Positions 1-8,289 of a DNA stretch of 64,000 nucleotides are shown here, piece after piece. Position 1 is the stretch's first letter; every line of letters starts with the position of its first letter. The notes under the pieces are model-generated. The model was not told the DNA's origin and ran no database searches. It saw only the letters and a list, made by a program, of their open reading frames with translations. This DNA comes from Nitrospira sp. MA-1. GTDB taxonomy: Bacteria > Nitrospirota > Nitrospiria > Nitrospirales > UBA8639. The stretch spans positions 992,001-1,056,000 of the forward strand of contig JAQJDB010000006.1 in assembly GCA_032139905.1 (NCBI GenBank), written 5' to 3'. The translations under genes were made by a program, and so were the position numbers.

Positions 1-2
1 TG

Positions 3-689
3 GCTGCAGGGTTCAGAGCGGCTCGCGGGCACATTATTATCAGTATGGATGGGGATCTTCAAAATGATCCCAGTGATATCCCGCAATTGTTGGCCAAGAT
101 CGCAGAAGGCTATGACGTGGTCTGTGGATGGAGGAAGGAGCGGAAAGATAAATTTCTTTCTCGGCGATTTCCTTCACTCATTGCAAACTGGCTTATCGGC
201 AAAATCACAGGAGTAGCCATTCATGATAATGGATGTTCACTGAAAGCCTATCGAGCCTCCATTATTAAACGCGTAGCTCTATATTCAGAATTGCATCGGT
301 TTATTCCGGCAATGGCAACTTTGTCCGGTGCGAGAATTACTGAATTGGTTGTCACCCACCATCCACGGATGTTCGGAAAAAGCAAATATGGAATTTCAAG
401 AGCGTGGCGTGTGTTTTTGGATTTGTTTTTAGTGAAAATGGTGACCGGGTTTGCCGCCAGGCCGGCATTGTGGTTTGGCATACTCGCCATTCCTGGAGCG
501 TTGTTGGCGGGGCTGAGTTTGGTCGGCATGGTTTTCTCAGATACCATTGGAATTGTATTCCCTGCTACGACTTTTTTGTTATGCGCACTGACAGGGCATT
601 TGCTGACTATGGGAATGCTTGGTGAAATGATTCTCTTTTCCGGGGATTTTCGTCCGGATCAGATGATTTGGAGAGATCAGACTCAATGA
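3..689 (+). CDS. GT2 glycosyltransferase, DPM1-like (5' partial)
   Basis: This is the C-terminal part of a family 2 glycosyltransferase of the dolichyl-phosphate mannose synthase type; the frame is open to the left edge, so the true start lies outside the window. The metal-binding motif SMDGDLQNDP is intact at the beginning, followed by the conserved HDNGCSLKAYR and the ELHRFIP stretch. Two hydrophobic segments near the C-terminus (around APALWFGILAIPGALLAG and the LLCALTGHLL region) should anchor it in the inner membrane. By family it transfers a sugar from a nucleotide donor, often to polyprenyl phosphate. It heads a same-strand exopolysaccharide cluster and is followed by a paralogue in which the motif is lost. 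Confidence 0.9.
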   Translation, partial: AAGFRAARGHIIISMDGDLQNDPSDIPQLLAKIAEGYDVVCGWRKERKDKFLSRRFPSLIANWLIGKITGVAIHDNGCSLKAYRASIIKRVALYSELHRFIPAMATLSGARITELVVTHHPRMFGKSKYGISRAWRVFLDLFLVKMVTGFAARPALWFGILAIPGALLAGLSLVGMVFSDTIGIVFPATTFLLCALTGHLLTMGMLGEMILFSGDFRPDQMIWRDQTQ

Positions 690-912
690 TTCTTTCGTCC
701 AGTCTTCAAAATTGGCAAGGGAATGACCTAAATCGGTTTGGAATGATGTATCGACCGCCTCACGCATATGTCCGGACGGGGGTGGACTTTCATTGGATTG
801 CCAGTCTTTTTGAAGGCCAATGCATATCCCAAATACACAGGGTTCTCTCCTACCTTCTCCCATTTGTCATTTCTTGTGCTTTGCCATGCTTAACATTAAA
901 AGGCGAATTCTC

Positions 913-1902
913 ATGACTGTCCATTCCGTCCATCCAGCATGTGTCACTTCAGAGCCATTGCAGGTTGCCGTTTCGGTTGTCGTCCCGGTAACAGAACGGT
1001 GTGATGCCCTCGATGAGGTTTATCGTCTGCATGCGGACATCTTACGTCGTATGGTTCCCTCCTTTGAATTTATATTCGTCCTGGACGAAGGGTTTGAGCA
1101 ACAAGCCGAATCTCTCAATGCCCTGATAGCCAAGGGTGAACCGATTCGAATGGTTCCGCTTCAGCGACATTTTGGAGAGGCCACTGTTCTGATGGTGGGG
1201 TTTCAGGAGGCCAAGGCTGAGGTCATTATTACGTTATCAGCCTATTTTCAGACACTGCCTGAAGGTCTGCACACGGTGATGGATTCCCTTAAGGAGGGAT
1301 ATGATTTGGTGGCGACTCGCCGTTATCCCCGAAAAGATCCCTGGATCAATCGTCTGCAAAATCGCATCTTCCATTTTGCCATGGGATTGCTGACTGGCGT
1401 GGAGTTTCATGATATGAGCTGCAGCCTTCGTGGCATTCGAAGGCCTGTGGTTCGTGAAGTCAATCTTTATGGAGATCTTCACCGATTCCTTCCCTTGCTT
1501 GCCTATCAACGGGGGTTCCGGGTAGTGGAGCGAGATGTCGCCCAGCATCCGGCCGATTGCCACTCCCGAATGCTTCGGCCCGGCGTATACCTTCGCCGTT
1601 TTCTGGACATCATTACGGTCGCCTTCCTCTTTAAATTCACAAAAAAACCATTGCGATTTTTTGGGCTGATCGGAGCGGGATTGTTTTCAGGTGGCCTGGT
1701 CATTTCTATGATTTTGGCTATCCAAAAACTCTTTGGTCTCACTGGACTCACCGATCGGCCACTGTTAATCCTGGGTGTCCTATTGATGGTACTCGGAGTC
1801 CAAACCGCCTCGGTCGGCCTCCTTGGTGAAATGATCGTTTTCACTCATGCCAGGAAGATGAAAGACTACACCATCAAAGATCTCTTAAAGGCAAAACCTT
1901 AA
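913..1902 (+). CDS. GT2-like membrane protein lacking the DXD motif (possible pseudoenzyme)
   Basis: This protein of about 329 residues is a clear paralogue of the preceding GT2: HDMSCSLRGIR matches HDNGCSLKAYR and DLHRFLP matches ELHRFIP, with two C-terminal membrane segments. Where the neighbour has MDGDLQ, this protein reads LSAYFQ, so the metal/nucleotide-binding aspartates are absent, and the usual DDGS motif is LDEGF. It may be catalytically dead, a partner of the first enzyme, or use an altered mechanism. ATG 913 is chosen because AAAAGGCGA lies about 8 nt upstream; the frame stays open to an ATG at 889 and further upstream. No stop or frameshift suggests decay, so it seems to be maintained as a protein. 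Confidence 0.8.
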   Translation: MTVHSVHPACVTSEPLQVAVSVVVPVTERCDALDEVYRLHADILRRMVPSFEFIFVLDEGFEQQAESLNALIAKGEPIRMVPLQRHFGEATVLMVGFQEAKAEVIITLSAYFQTLPEGLHTVMDSLKEGYDLVATRRYPRKDPWINRLQNRIFHFAMGLLTGVEFHDMSCSLRGIRRPVVREVNLYGDLHRFLPLLAYQRGFRVVERDVAQHPADCHSRMLRPGVYLRRFLDIITVAFLFKFTKKPLRFFGLIGAGLFSGGLVISMILAIQKLFGLTGLTDRPLLILGVLLMVLGVQTASVGLLGEMIVFTHARKMKDYTIKDLLKAKP

Positions 1903-1987
1903 GAATAGTCGCCAAATCAATATCAAGTAAGAAAACGATAGTCTGAAGTTAGGTAGCTCGAACACGATTTCTGGTCACTCTGTTCTT

Positions 1988-4015
1988 ATGAATTCCCCTC
2001 TGGCTTCCTCTCCAGGTGTATCCATTTCGAAAAGCGAGTTAGGTTGTGCCATTGTTTGTCTTGCCGCCTTTTTAATTGGGGTCTTGGCCAGGTTCGATGC
2101 GTTAGGTACCTGGTGCCTGGCTGTCGATGAATTTTATATCGCAAAATCGGTTGAACTGATTCAGCAAAAGGGGATCCCTTTATATCCCCATGGTGGCATG
2201 TATTGGCGAGGCTTGCTTTTCCAATACTTCGAAGCTGCCAGTGCAGGCCTATTCGGTCTGAATGAATATGCGCTTCGATTGCCAGCGGTCCTGTTTAATC
2301 TGTTAACGATCCCCCCTCTCTATTTGTTGGGTAGAAAACGAATTGGAAACGCAGGAGCACTTCTTCTAGTTGCCTTTTTTTGTGTATCAATTTGGGAAGT
2401 GGAATTTGCTCGATTTGCACGAATGTATTCTATGTTTCAATGTGCCTTTCTTTGGTTTCTTTATTATTTTCATGAAGGATTTTTTCTTGGCCGAAAACGG
2501 GCAATTCTTTGGTCATATGCCATTGCTTCCATCAGCACCGTCATCTATGAGGGTTCGATTTTCATGGCGTGCTTACTGTTCTTGCCACTATTGATTCGAG
2601 GGGTAAGCCTTGTAAATCAGTTACGGTATGGTATTTGGGCTAGTGCAATTCTTCTTTTGAATGTTGTTTTTCCGAAGGTGTGGTTGTGGCTTTTCCCTGG
2701 AGGTTCGGAAAACGAGTACCCAAAGGGATTCGTTCTCCCTCAGGAGGGGGGAGGCCCTCTTCTACTGCCAGACATTTCCTTGTGGGAGTCTGTCTTCCTG
2801 CGAGGAGATCTCTGGGGTGTGGGATATATGGTACTTGTCCTGATGGGAATAGGTCTCGCCTATATGGGGATGAAAAATTCCTTATGGGATTGGCGGCAAA
2901 AAGCCATAGCCGTAGCGTTACTTGGCGCGGGCCTATTCCAGTTGTTTGGAGTCGTGCTGGCCATTCTACTTGTATCATATTTCACTCAAACCATTGATCC
3001 ACAGTCGGTCTTACGAAGGTCAATTGAAAGGAGTATTGCCATATTCCTGGTCGCATGCCTTGGATTCTGGCTTACCGTGGGGTTTCTCACGACTACTGGG
3101 TATATGGTTACACAAGGACCAGAAAGTCTATCTTTGCATAAAATTTTTGCGATTGTTTTTCATTATCCAAGAGTGATGGAGGAGTTTGTCTTTCTCTGGC
3201 TTGATGTGATGCCCTATTTCCTGATGGTGTCCTGTCTTTTCGGATTTATGGTGTTGTGGGGTTCGACAGAATCCCGCCAGTTCCTGAACAATCACTTTCT
3301 CCTTCTGGTGTTAGTTAGTTGTGTCCTCATCTTGGGAGTGATCAATACGATGTACAACTCGACAAGATATTCATTTTTCCTGTATCCCTTGGTTCTTCTT
3401 CTTTGGTTTGAAGGGGGGCTGGCCTTAAAATCATGGCTAGACTCGAAATTTTTCACCAATACTAATTTGGGACGAATTCCGAAGTGTGCCGTGGTATTCC
3501 TGCCATTTGGACTATTGCTCTGCTCGGAAGATTTTTCCTTCGCACATATCATGAATGTCGGGAAAGCCGAGGTGAACTTTCGGATGAATGTTCCCGAAAA
3601 AGTTTCCGTTCACTATTATCAGCGGGCTGATGTAAGAGGTCCTGCCGACTTTATTAATGAAGCTTGGAAGCCGGGCGACCTGATTCTCAATGCCGTCCCT
3701 TCTTCGTCATTTTATCTCACGCCTGAGAACTATATATTTTATGACGATCAGTCTTCCTTATTTAGGGAAAATTCCCAGGACCGGGGAAGGAAAGACCGAT
3801 GGGGAAATTTAATTCTTCATAATAAGGAGACCGTACAAAAAGCTGTTCAGGAAATTAATGGAACGGTCTGGATTTTGACCAAACCAAGATACCGGTCACT
3901 GCTGATTGGATGGGTGACCGAGGTTTTTGGTGAAAAAAATTCGGTGATCCAAAGTGGGGTGGCCGGAAAAGATCGCCGAATACAGGTTGTCAGAGTTGTC
4001 CGATATCCATCATAA
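1988..4015 (+). CDS. GT39/ArnT-like integral membrane glycosyltransferase
   Basis: This 675-residue polytopic membrane protein resembles the GT39 (PMT/ArnT) superfamily, which uses polyprenyl-phosphate sugars at the outer face of the inner membrane. Evidence: an N-terminal transmembrane helix, then a first periplasmic loop with the acidic pair in LAVDEFYIAKS (about residue 50), the stretch YALRLPAVLFNLL typical of the family, about a dozen hydrophobic segments to residue about 510, and a soluble C-terminal domain. Its position after DPM-like GT2 enzymes, which typically make polyprenyl-phosphate sugars, suggests it uses their product. Acceptor and sugar are unknown. The next gene begins 3 bp after its stop. 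Confidence 0.8.
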   Translation: MNSPLASSPGVSISKSELGCAIVCLAAFLIGVLARFDALGTWCLAVDEFYIAKSVELIQQKGIPLYPHGGMYWRGLLFQYFEAASAGLFGLNEYALRLPAVLFNLLTIPPLYLLGRKRIGNAGALLLVAFFCVSIWEVEFARFARMYSMFQCAFLWFLYYFHEGFFLGRKRAILWSYAIASISTVIYEGSIFMACLLFLPLLIRGVSLVNQLRYGIWASAILLLNVVFPKVWLWLFPGGSENEYPKGFVLPQEGGGPLLLPDISLWESVFLRGDLWGVGYMVLVLMGIGLAYMGMKNSLWDWRQKAIAVALLGAGLFQLFGVVLAILLVSYFTQTIDPQSVLRRSIERSIAIFLVACLGFWLTVGFLTTTGYMVTQGPESLSLHKIFAIVFHYPRVMEEFVFLWLDVMPYFLMVSCLFGFMVLWGSTESRQFLNNHFLLLVLVSCVLILGVINTMYNSTRYSFFLYPLVLLLWFEGGLALKSWLDSKFFTNTNLGRIPKCAVVFLPFGLLLCSEDFSFAHIMNVGKAEVNFRMNVPEKVSVHYYQRADVRGPADFINEAWKPGDLILNAVPSSSFYLTPENYIFYDDQSSLFRENSQDRGRKDRWGNLILHNKETVQKAVQEINGTVWILTKPRYRSLLIGWVTEVFGEKNSVIQSGVAGKDRRIQVVRVVRYPS

Positions 4016-4017
4016 GC

Positions 4018-5001
4018 ATGGGCCATAAATTGAATTTTACTGAACAAAGCATTGTACGTTTACCTTTAGTCTCTGTGGTTGTTCCAGTCTATAATGCCGC
4101 TAAATTTTTAACTGAAACTCTTAATTCCATCCTATGCCAGACCTATAAACAAATTGAGGTTATTGCCGTAAATGATGGCTCTACGGATTCCTCGAGAGAA
4201 ATTTTAAAAGAATTTTCTGGTCGGATTCATTGGATAGATCAGGAGAACTATGGGGTGGCCATTGCTCGAAATGTGGGAATTGCCCACAGTAGGGGAAATT
4301 TTGTCGCGTTTTGTGACGCCGATGATATTTGGTTTCCTGAGAAAATCGAATGTCAAATGGACCTTATGCATAGGCATCCTGATGTAGGGGTTGTCGGGGG
4401 GTTGTTGGAAAATGTTGATGAATTGGGAAGAAAAATCGAAGCATGCCTGTGTTATTTAGACCTATATGACAAGCCGATAAATCTTAGGCAGATTCTACTG
4501 ATGGAAGGTAATGTGAACGGTATAGACATGTCGACTGCGATCATTAGAAAAAATGTTTTGGAAAAAATCCAGGGATTTGATCCTGAGCATAAACATCTCA
4601 AGGCGGAGGACTATGATTTTTGGATACGAATTTCGAACCAAACAAAATTTTACCTGCCCTATGAATATTTTGGTCAATATCGGGTTCTCAGAAAATCCAG
4701 GAGTCATGGAAGCTTGCGAAAAGAATATTCTGCGCAATTCCAAATATTGCAAATGTACAGAAGTGAGTATTCTCTCAAGAATTACAACATACGTAAGGCC
4801 AAGATTTATAGTGAATGGGCCGAGAGTAGCTTTGTTGTTGGGGAAAAGCATGCCTGGAAGTTGCAAGCCAAGGCTATGAAATTGCATCCGGCAAACCTCT
4901 ACCACCAGGTCCGGTTCGGCTGGGGATTGATTAAACACATGGTGAAAAGCCTTGTTCGTCCTTTCCAAGGGAATATTGGTTTTCGCAAGGATATCGGGTG
5001 A
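4018..5001 (+). CDS. GT2 family glycosyltransferase
   Basis: This 327-residue soluble GT-A enzyme has the usual order of motifs: VSVVVPVYNAAKFL at the N-terminus, VNDGSTDSS (nucleotide binding), GVAIARNVGI, CDADDIW (DXD-type metal site) and AEDYDFWIRIS, where ED is the likely catalytic base region. The C-terminal 90 residues are basic and may associate with the membrane. It lies 3 bp after the GT39 gene and its stop overlaps the next start (TGATG), so the three genes are probably translated together. By family it adds one sugar to the growing repeat unit; donor and linkage cannot be read from the sequence. Confidence 0.88.
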   Translation: MGHKLNFTEQSIVRLPLVSVVVPVYNAAKFLTETLNSILCQTYKQIEVIAVNDGSTDSSREILKEFSGRIHWIDQENYGVAIARNVGIAHSRGNFVAFCDADDIWFPEKIECQMDLMHRHPDVGVVGGLLENVDELGRKIEACLCYLDLYDKPINLRQILLMEGNVNGIDMSTAIIRKNVLEKIQGFDPEHKHLKAEDYDFWIRISNQTKFYLPYEYFGQYRVLRKSRSHGSLRKEYSAQFQILQMYRSEYSLKNYNIRKAKIYSEWAESSFVVGEKHAWKLQAKAMKLHPANLYHQVRFGWGLIKHMVKSLVRPFQGNIGFRKDIG

Positions 5002-6716
5002 TGGCCTCAACGATACATGAACGTCTTGCCGATTTGGTGGAAGGATATGGCTGGCTGGACGGTGTCGGAAAGATTCTGAATGAATTGGGCTCCGAAGAGC
5101 GAAAGAAACTCTTTTGGGAAATCCACCTCGGATCCCAGGCAGCATGGATGTTATGGGTGGGAAGAACAAGCCAGGATACCGTCCTGGTTCTTGATGCGGG
5201 GTTAGGAACCACAACGGTGGCCCTATCCTATTTATTTATCAATGTGACGGGGGTCTATCGAGATGAGCCTAGCAGGAGATGTGCCATTGCTCGCGCCAGG
5301 CAAGAGGGCCGAAAAATTAAGACTGTCCTCTATGGACTTAATCAGTCCCTTTCTTTTCAGGAAGGCCTCTTTGATCTTGTGTGCCTTCCTGACCCGCAGG
5401 TTTGGTTGGAAGCCGGCGTAGGCACTGTGCGCAAGGCTAGGGATTTTTTTTCCGAACTCTTCAATTTATTGACTCCTGGTGGAATGATCTATTTGGGAAT
5501 GAGGGAAGGGCCATTATTCTCTGACATTGGCTATGAGGCAACCCGGGTATACCAACGCGGCCTTGGATCTGCAATGGTGAGGAATTCAAGCAGAGTTCTC
5601 AACAGACTCAGTTTTTATCCGACTTGCGGGCCTGTTGAAGCGGTATTTGAGGAGCGAAACAAAAAGTCGTGGGTCTCGAAAGGTCGGTCCACATTGAAAA
5701 AAGTGCTAAGAGGGGAGTCGTACGGTTTGATTGTAGGAAAGTCCTGCCCGGAGCGGTCTTCAGGGGTTATAGGGGACATCGTGAGTCAGCCTGAGATTGA
5801 CCAATCGGACCGATCAGATATTCAAGTGTATGTCGGAACTGCCAATACACTTGTGGGGAAACTTCCAGGTCGGATTGTCCGGTTTCCTTTAGGCGACGAG
5901 CCTTTGTTTCGATGTCGAAATAATTATGAGACCTTACATGCGTTACAGGGTAAAGCTCCTGTGGCCATTCCAGCTCCCTACAATCTTCGTCGTTTTGGGG
6001 ATTTGAGGTATTTTGTCGAATCCAAACTACCCGGTCTTGAACCAACAGGGACCCGAAAATGTTCGTGGGAATCTGACAGGATGACGGCTCAGGCCCTTCA
6101 CTTCATTTTGCAACTTCATACCGCAACAGCACAGAAAGTGATTCTTGATGACGCGCTTTTTGAGCGCCTTGTGGGTGCTTCTCTTTCCCATTTAATGGGG
6201 TATTCCAATGGAACCGATAAAGAGATGGTTGCAAAGGTTGAAGCCCTATTGAAAGAAGGGTTGCTGGGAAAGGAAGCGGTTCTGGTGCGGACCCATGGTG
6301 ATTTTAAGCGGACAAATTTACTTGTCAATGAGTCCGGGGAAGTTGTCGGTTTGATCGATTGGGATTTGTCGCGAGAGATGGGTTTTCCGTTGATGGATTT
6401 ATTGTGGTACTTGAGTTACGAAGTCTATTTGAAGCAGCGAATTCCCTTTTACCAAGCCATTGTGAGAGTGGCCTTTGAAGAAGATCTTTTTAAGAATGAG
6501 TGTGTCCAAACGTATTGGCACGCACTCGATTTAGGCCCTGGAGATCGGCAGAAAATTTATGCGGTCATTCTGCTTCTCTATCAATTTCATGAGCATTTCG
6601 ATCATTGGCATAAATCGGAAGAAGATTGGTTCTCTCACGCCATGATGCCAATTTTGCGTTCTGCTTTTGAGAAGGCGTTAGCTACGGTCACTGAAGCAAA
6701 CTGTTCCGTTTCATAA
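5001..6716 (+). CDS. Methyltransferase-like / aminoglycoside-phosphotransferase-like fusion
   Basis: This protein of about 571 residues has two parts. Residues about 1-250 look like a class I SAM-dependent methyltransferase: a glycine-containing strand VLVLDAGLGTTTVALSY, then LFDLVCLPDP and LLTPGGMIYLGM. Residues about 275-560 look like an APH-type kinase: HGDFKRTNLL (catalytic Asp and Asn) and GLIDWDLS (metal-binding Asp). A phosphorylation plus methylation step on a sugar or terminal residue of the polymer is a reasonable inference, recalling terminators of O-antigen chains, but no substrate can be assigned. Start: ATG 5001 overlaps the upstream stop; GTG at 4998 is in frame immediately before it. 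The methyltransferase glycine motif is loose, so the N-terminal call is less certain than the kinase call. Confidence 0.75.
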   Translation: MASTIHERLADLVEGYGWLDGVGKILNELGSEERKKLFWEIHLGSQAAWMLWVGRTSQDTVLVLDAGLGTTTVALSYLFINVTGVYRDEPSRRCAIARARQEGRKIKTVLYGLNQSLSFQEGLFDLVCLPDPQVWLEAGVGTVRKARDFFSELFNLLTPGGMIYLGMREGPLFSDIGYEATRVYQRGLGSAMVRNSSRVLNRLSFYPTCGPVEAVFEERNKKSWVSKGRSTLKKVLRGESYGLIVGKSCPERSSGVIGDIVSQPEIDQSDRSDIQVYVGTANTLVGKLPGRIVRFPLGDEPLFRCRNNYETLHALQGKAPVAIPAPYNLRRFGDLRYFVESKLPGLEPTGTRKCSWESDRMTAQALHFILQLHTATAQKVILDDALFERLVGASLSHLMGYSNGTDKEMVAKVEALLKEGLLGKEAVLVRTHGDFKRTNLLVNESGEVVGLIDWDLSREMGFPLMDLLWYLSYEVYLKQRIPFYQAIVRVAFEEDLFKNECVQTYWHALDLGPGDRQKIYAVILLLYQFHEHFDHWHKSEEDWFSHAMMPILRSAFEKALATVTEANCSVS

Positions 6717-6779
6717 TGTTCCGATTGAATATAGGGTCATAAACAGCCAGATGGTTTCTGTTGAAGGTTTTGCTTTTGA

Positions 6780-8270
6780 ATGGGACTTATGAATATGCAG
6801 TCAGATATGAAGCGCCTCTTCAAGCATTCTTCCATTTATGCAGTCGGAGGAATTGTCAATCGCGCTGGAGCATTTCTTCTTCTTCCGCTCTATACAAGCT
6901 ATTTGACGCCTTCTGAGTATGGGACGCTGGAGTTAGTTTACGGGGTCACGGCACTCGTCTCTTCTTTGCTGGGAGTGGGATTGGCGCATGCGACATTGCG
7001 ATTTTATTTTGAGTTCCAAGAAGAGTTGGAACGAAAATTTCTGGTGAGTACGACATTGGTCGGATCCAGTGTGATTGCCTCCAGCGGGGTCGCCTTGTTG
7101 TGGTTTACGACACCGATTTTGTCAGGATTTCTGCTTGGCTCAAGACAAGACGCGAGTCTCCTACAGCTTGGCCTCCTTATTCTCATTCTACAATTATCCA
7201 CGGAAATTGGTCTCGCGTACTTCCGGGCCAGGGAGTATTCCACCCGATTTGTGGTGGCTTCCTTTCTGCGATTACTTTTACAGGTAGGATGTAATTATTA
7301 CTCGGTGGCTATCCTTGGATGGGGAGTGTGGGGGATTCTTCTGGGAAATCTCATGAGCGTTGGGATATCGTGGGTCTATGTTGTTGGCACCACGGTGTAT
7401 GAATGCGGGCTACGGTTTCACCAAGCCAAGTTTCGCCAGGTGCTCACCTATAGTTTCCCCTTTCTCTTGAGCACCATTGTTGGGGTTGCCGTTCTGTATT
7501 CAGATCGGTTTCTCCTGAAGGCTTTGTATGGACTTGAAGCGGTCGGACTTTATGCTTTGGCGCTGAAGTTCGTGGAATTGGGCAATGTGCTGGTTCTCGA
7601 GCCGTTTAAAAACAGTTATGGATCTTTTCGATTTTCAATAATGAAGAATGAAAATGTGAAAGAATTGCAAGCCAAAATTGTTATTTATATGGCTTTAGTG
7701 GTTGGCCTGTTGGCACTGGGAATTTCAGCTTTTTCACCGGCTATTCTGCGGATGCTGACGACATTAGAATATTGGCCGGCTGAACACCTTATCCCGATTC
7801 TGGCCGCGGGTCTTTTGGTGTCAAGCTTGGGCTACCCATTTCAGACCGGTATTTTGTATTTAAAAAAAACGAAGTACTTATTTTATGTGACTGTGTTGGC
7901 CGGCTTTGTGAAAATCATCTTCAGTGTTGCCATGATCCCTCGTTTGGGGGCAATGGGGGCCGGGTTTGCGTATCTTTTGGCGGAAGTCGTGAGTGTGAGT
8001 TTAATGCTGTTTTATTCGCAACAGCTTTTTCCCATTCAATATGATTATCGGGCTCTGGGAAAAATTGGAGGGATTTGTGCTCTCCTTTTAGGACTCAATT
8101 GGGGAATTCTGTTTATGGGATATGGGGGATTCCTGGGTGCCGGGATAGCTATTGTGAGTTGTTATCCTTTTCTCATATTAAGTGCAGGCTGTCTGAACTG
8201 GTCAGAAGTCGAGGCAGGGTGGCATTTCGCTGTCGAAGAAATCCGGCGGTTGCGGGGAACAACTATATAG
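6780..8270 (+). CDS. Wzx-like polysaccharide flippase (MATE/MOP superfamily)
   Basis: This 496-residue protein has 12-14 hydrophobic segments and the N-terminal pattern of Wzx/RfbX transporters: KHSSIYAVGGIVNRAGAFLLLP, then YTSYLTPSEYGTLELV. Family members move undecaprenyl-diphosphate-linked repeat units across the inner membrane. It sits among glycosyltransferases and the cluster also holds a Wzy/WaaL-like protein at 13900, which together suggests Wzx/Wzy-type polymer export. In-frame ATGs at 6780, 6789 and 6795 make the exact start uncertain. The following gene begins 20 bp downstream. Confidence 0.88.
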   Translation: MGLMNMQSDMKRLFKHSSIYAVGGIVNRAGAFLLLPLYTSYLTPSEYGTLELVYGVTALVSSLLGVGLAHATLRFYFEFQEELERKFLVSTTLVGSSVIASSGVALLWFTTPILSGFLLGSRQDASLLQLGLLILILQLSTEIGLAYFRAREYSTRFVVASFLRLLLQVGCNYYSVAILGWGVWGILLGNLMSVGISWVYVVGTTVYECGLRFHQAKFRQVLTYSFPFLLSTIVGVAVLYSDRFLLKALYGLEAVGLYALALKFVELGNVLVLEPFKNSYGSFRFSIMKNENVKELQAKIVIYMALVVGLLALGISAFSPAILRMLTTLEYWPAEHLIPILAAGLLVSSLGYPFQTGILYLKKTKYLFYVTVLAGFVKIIFSVAMIPRLGAMGAGFAYLLAEVVSVSLMLFYSQQLFPIQYDYRALGKIGGICALLLGLNWGILFMGYGGFLGAGIAIVSCYPFLILSAGCLNWSEVEAGWHFAVEEIRRLRGTTI

Positions 8271-8289
8271 GGGAATCCCTTTGTCCTGA

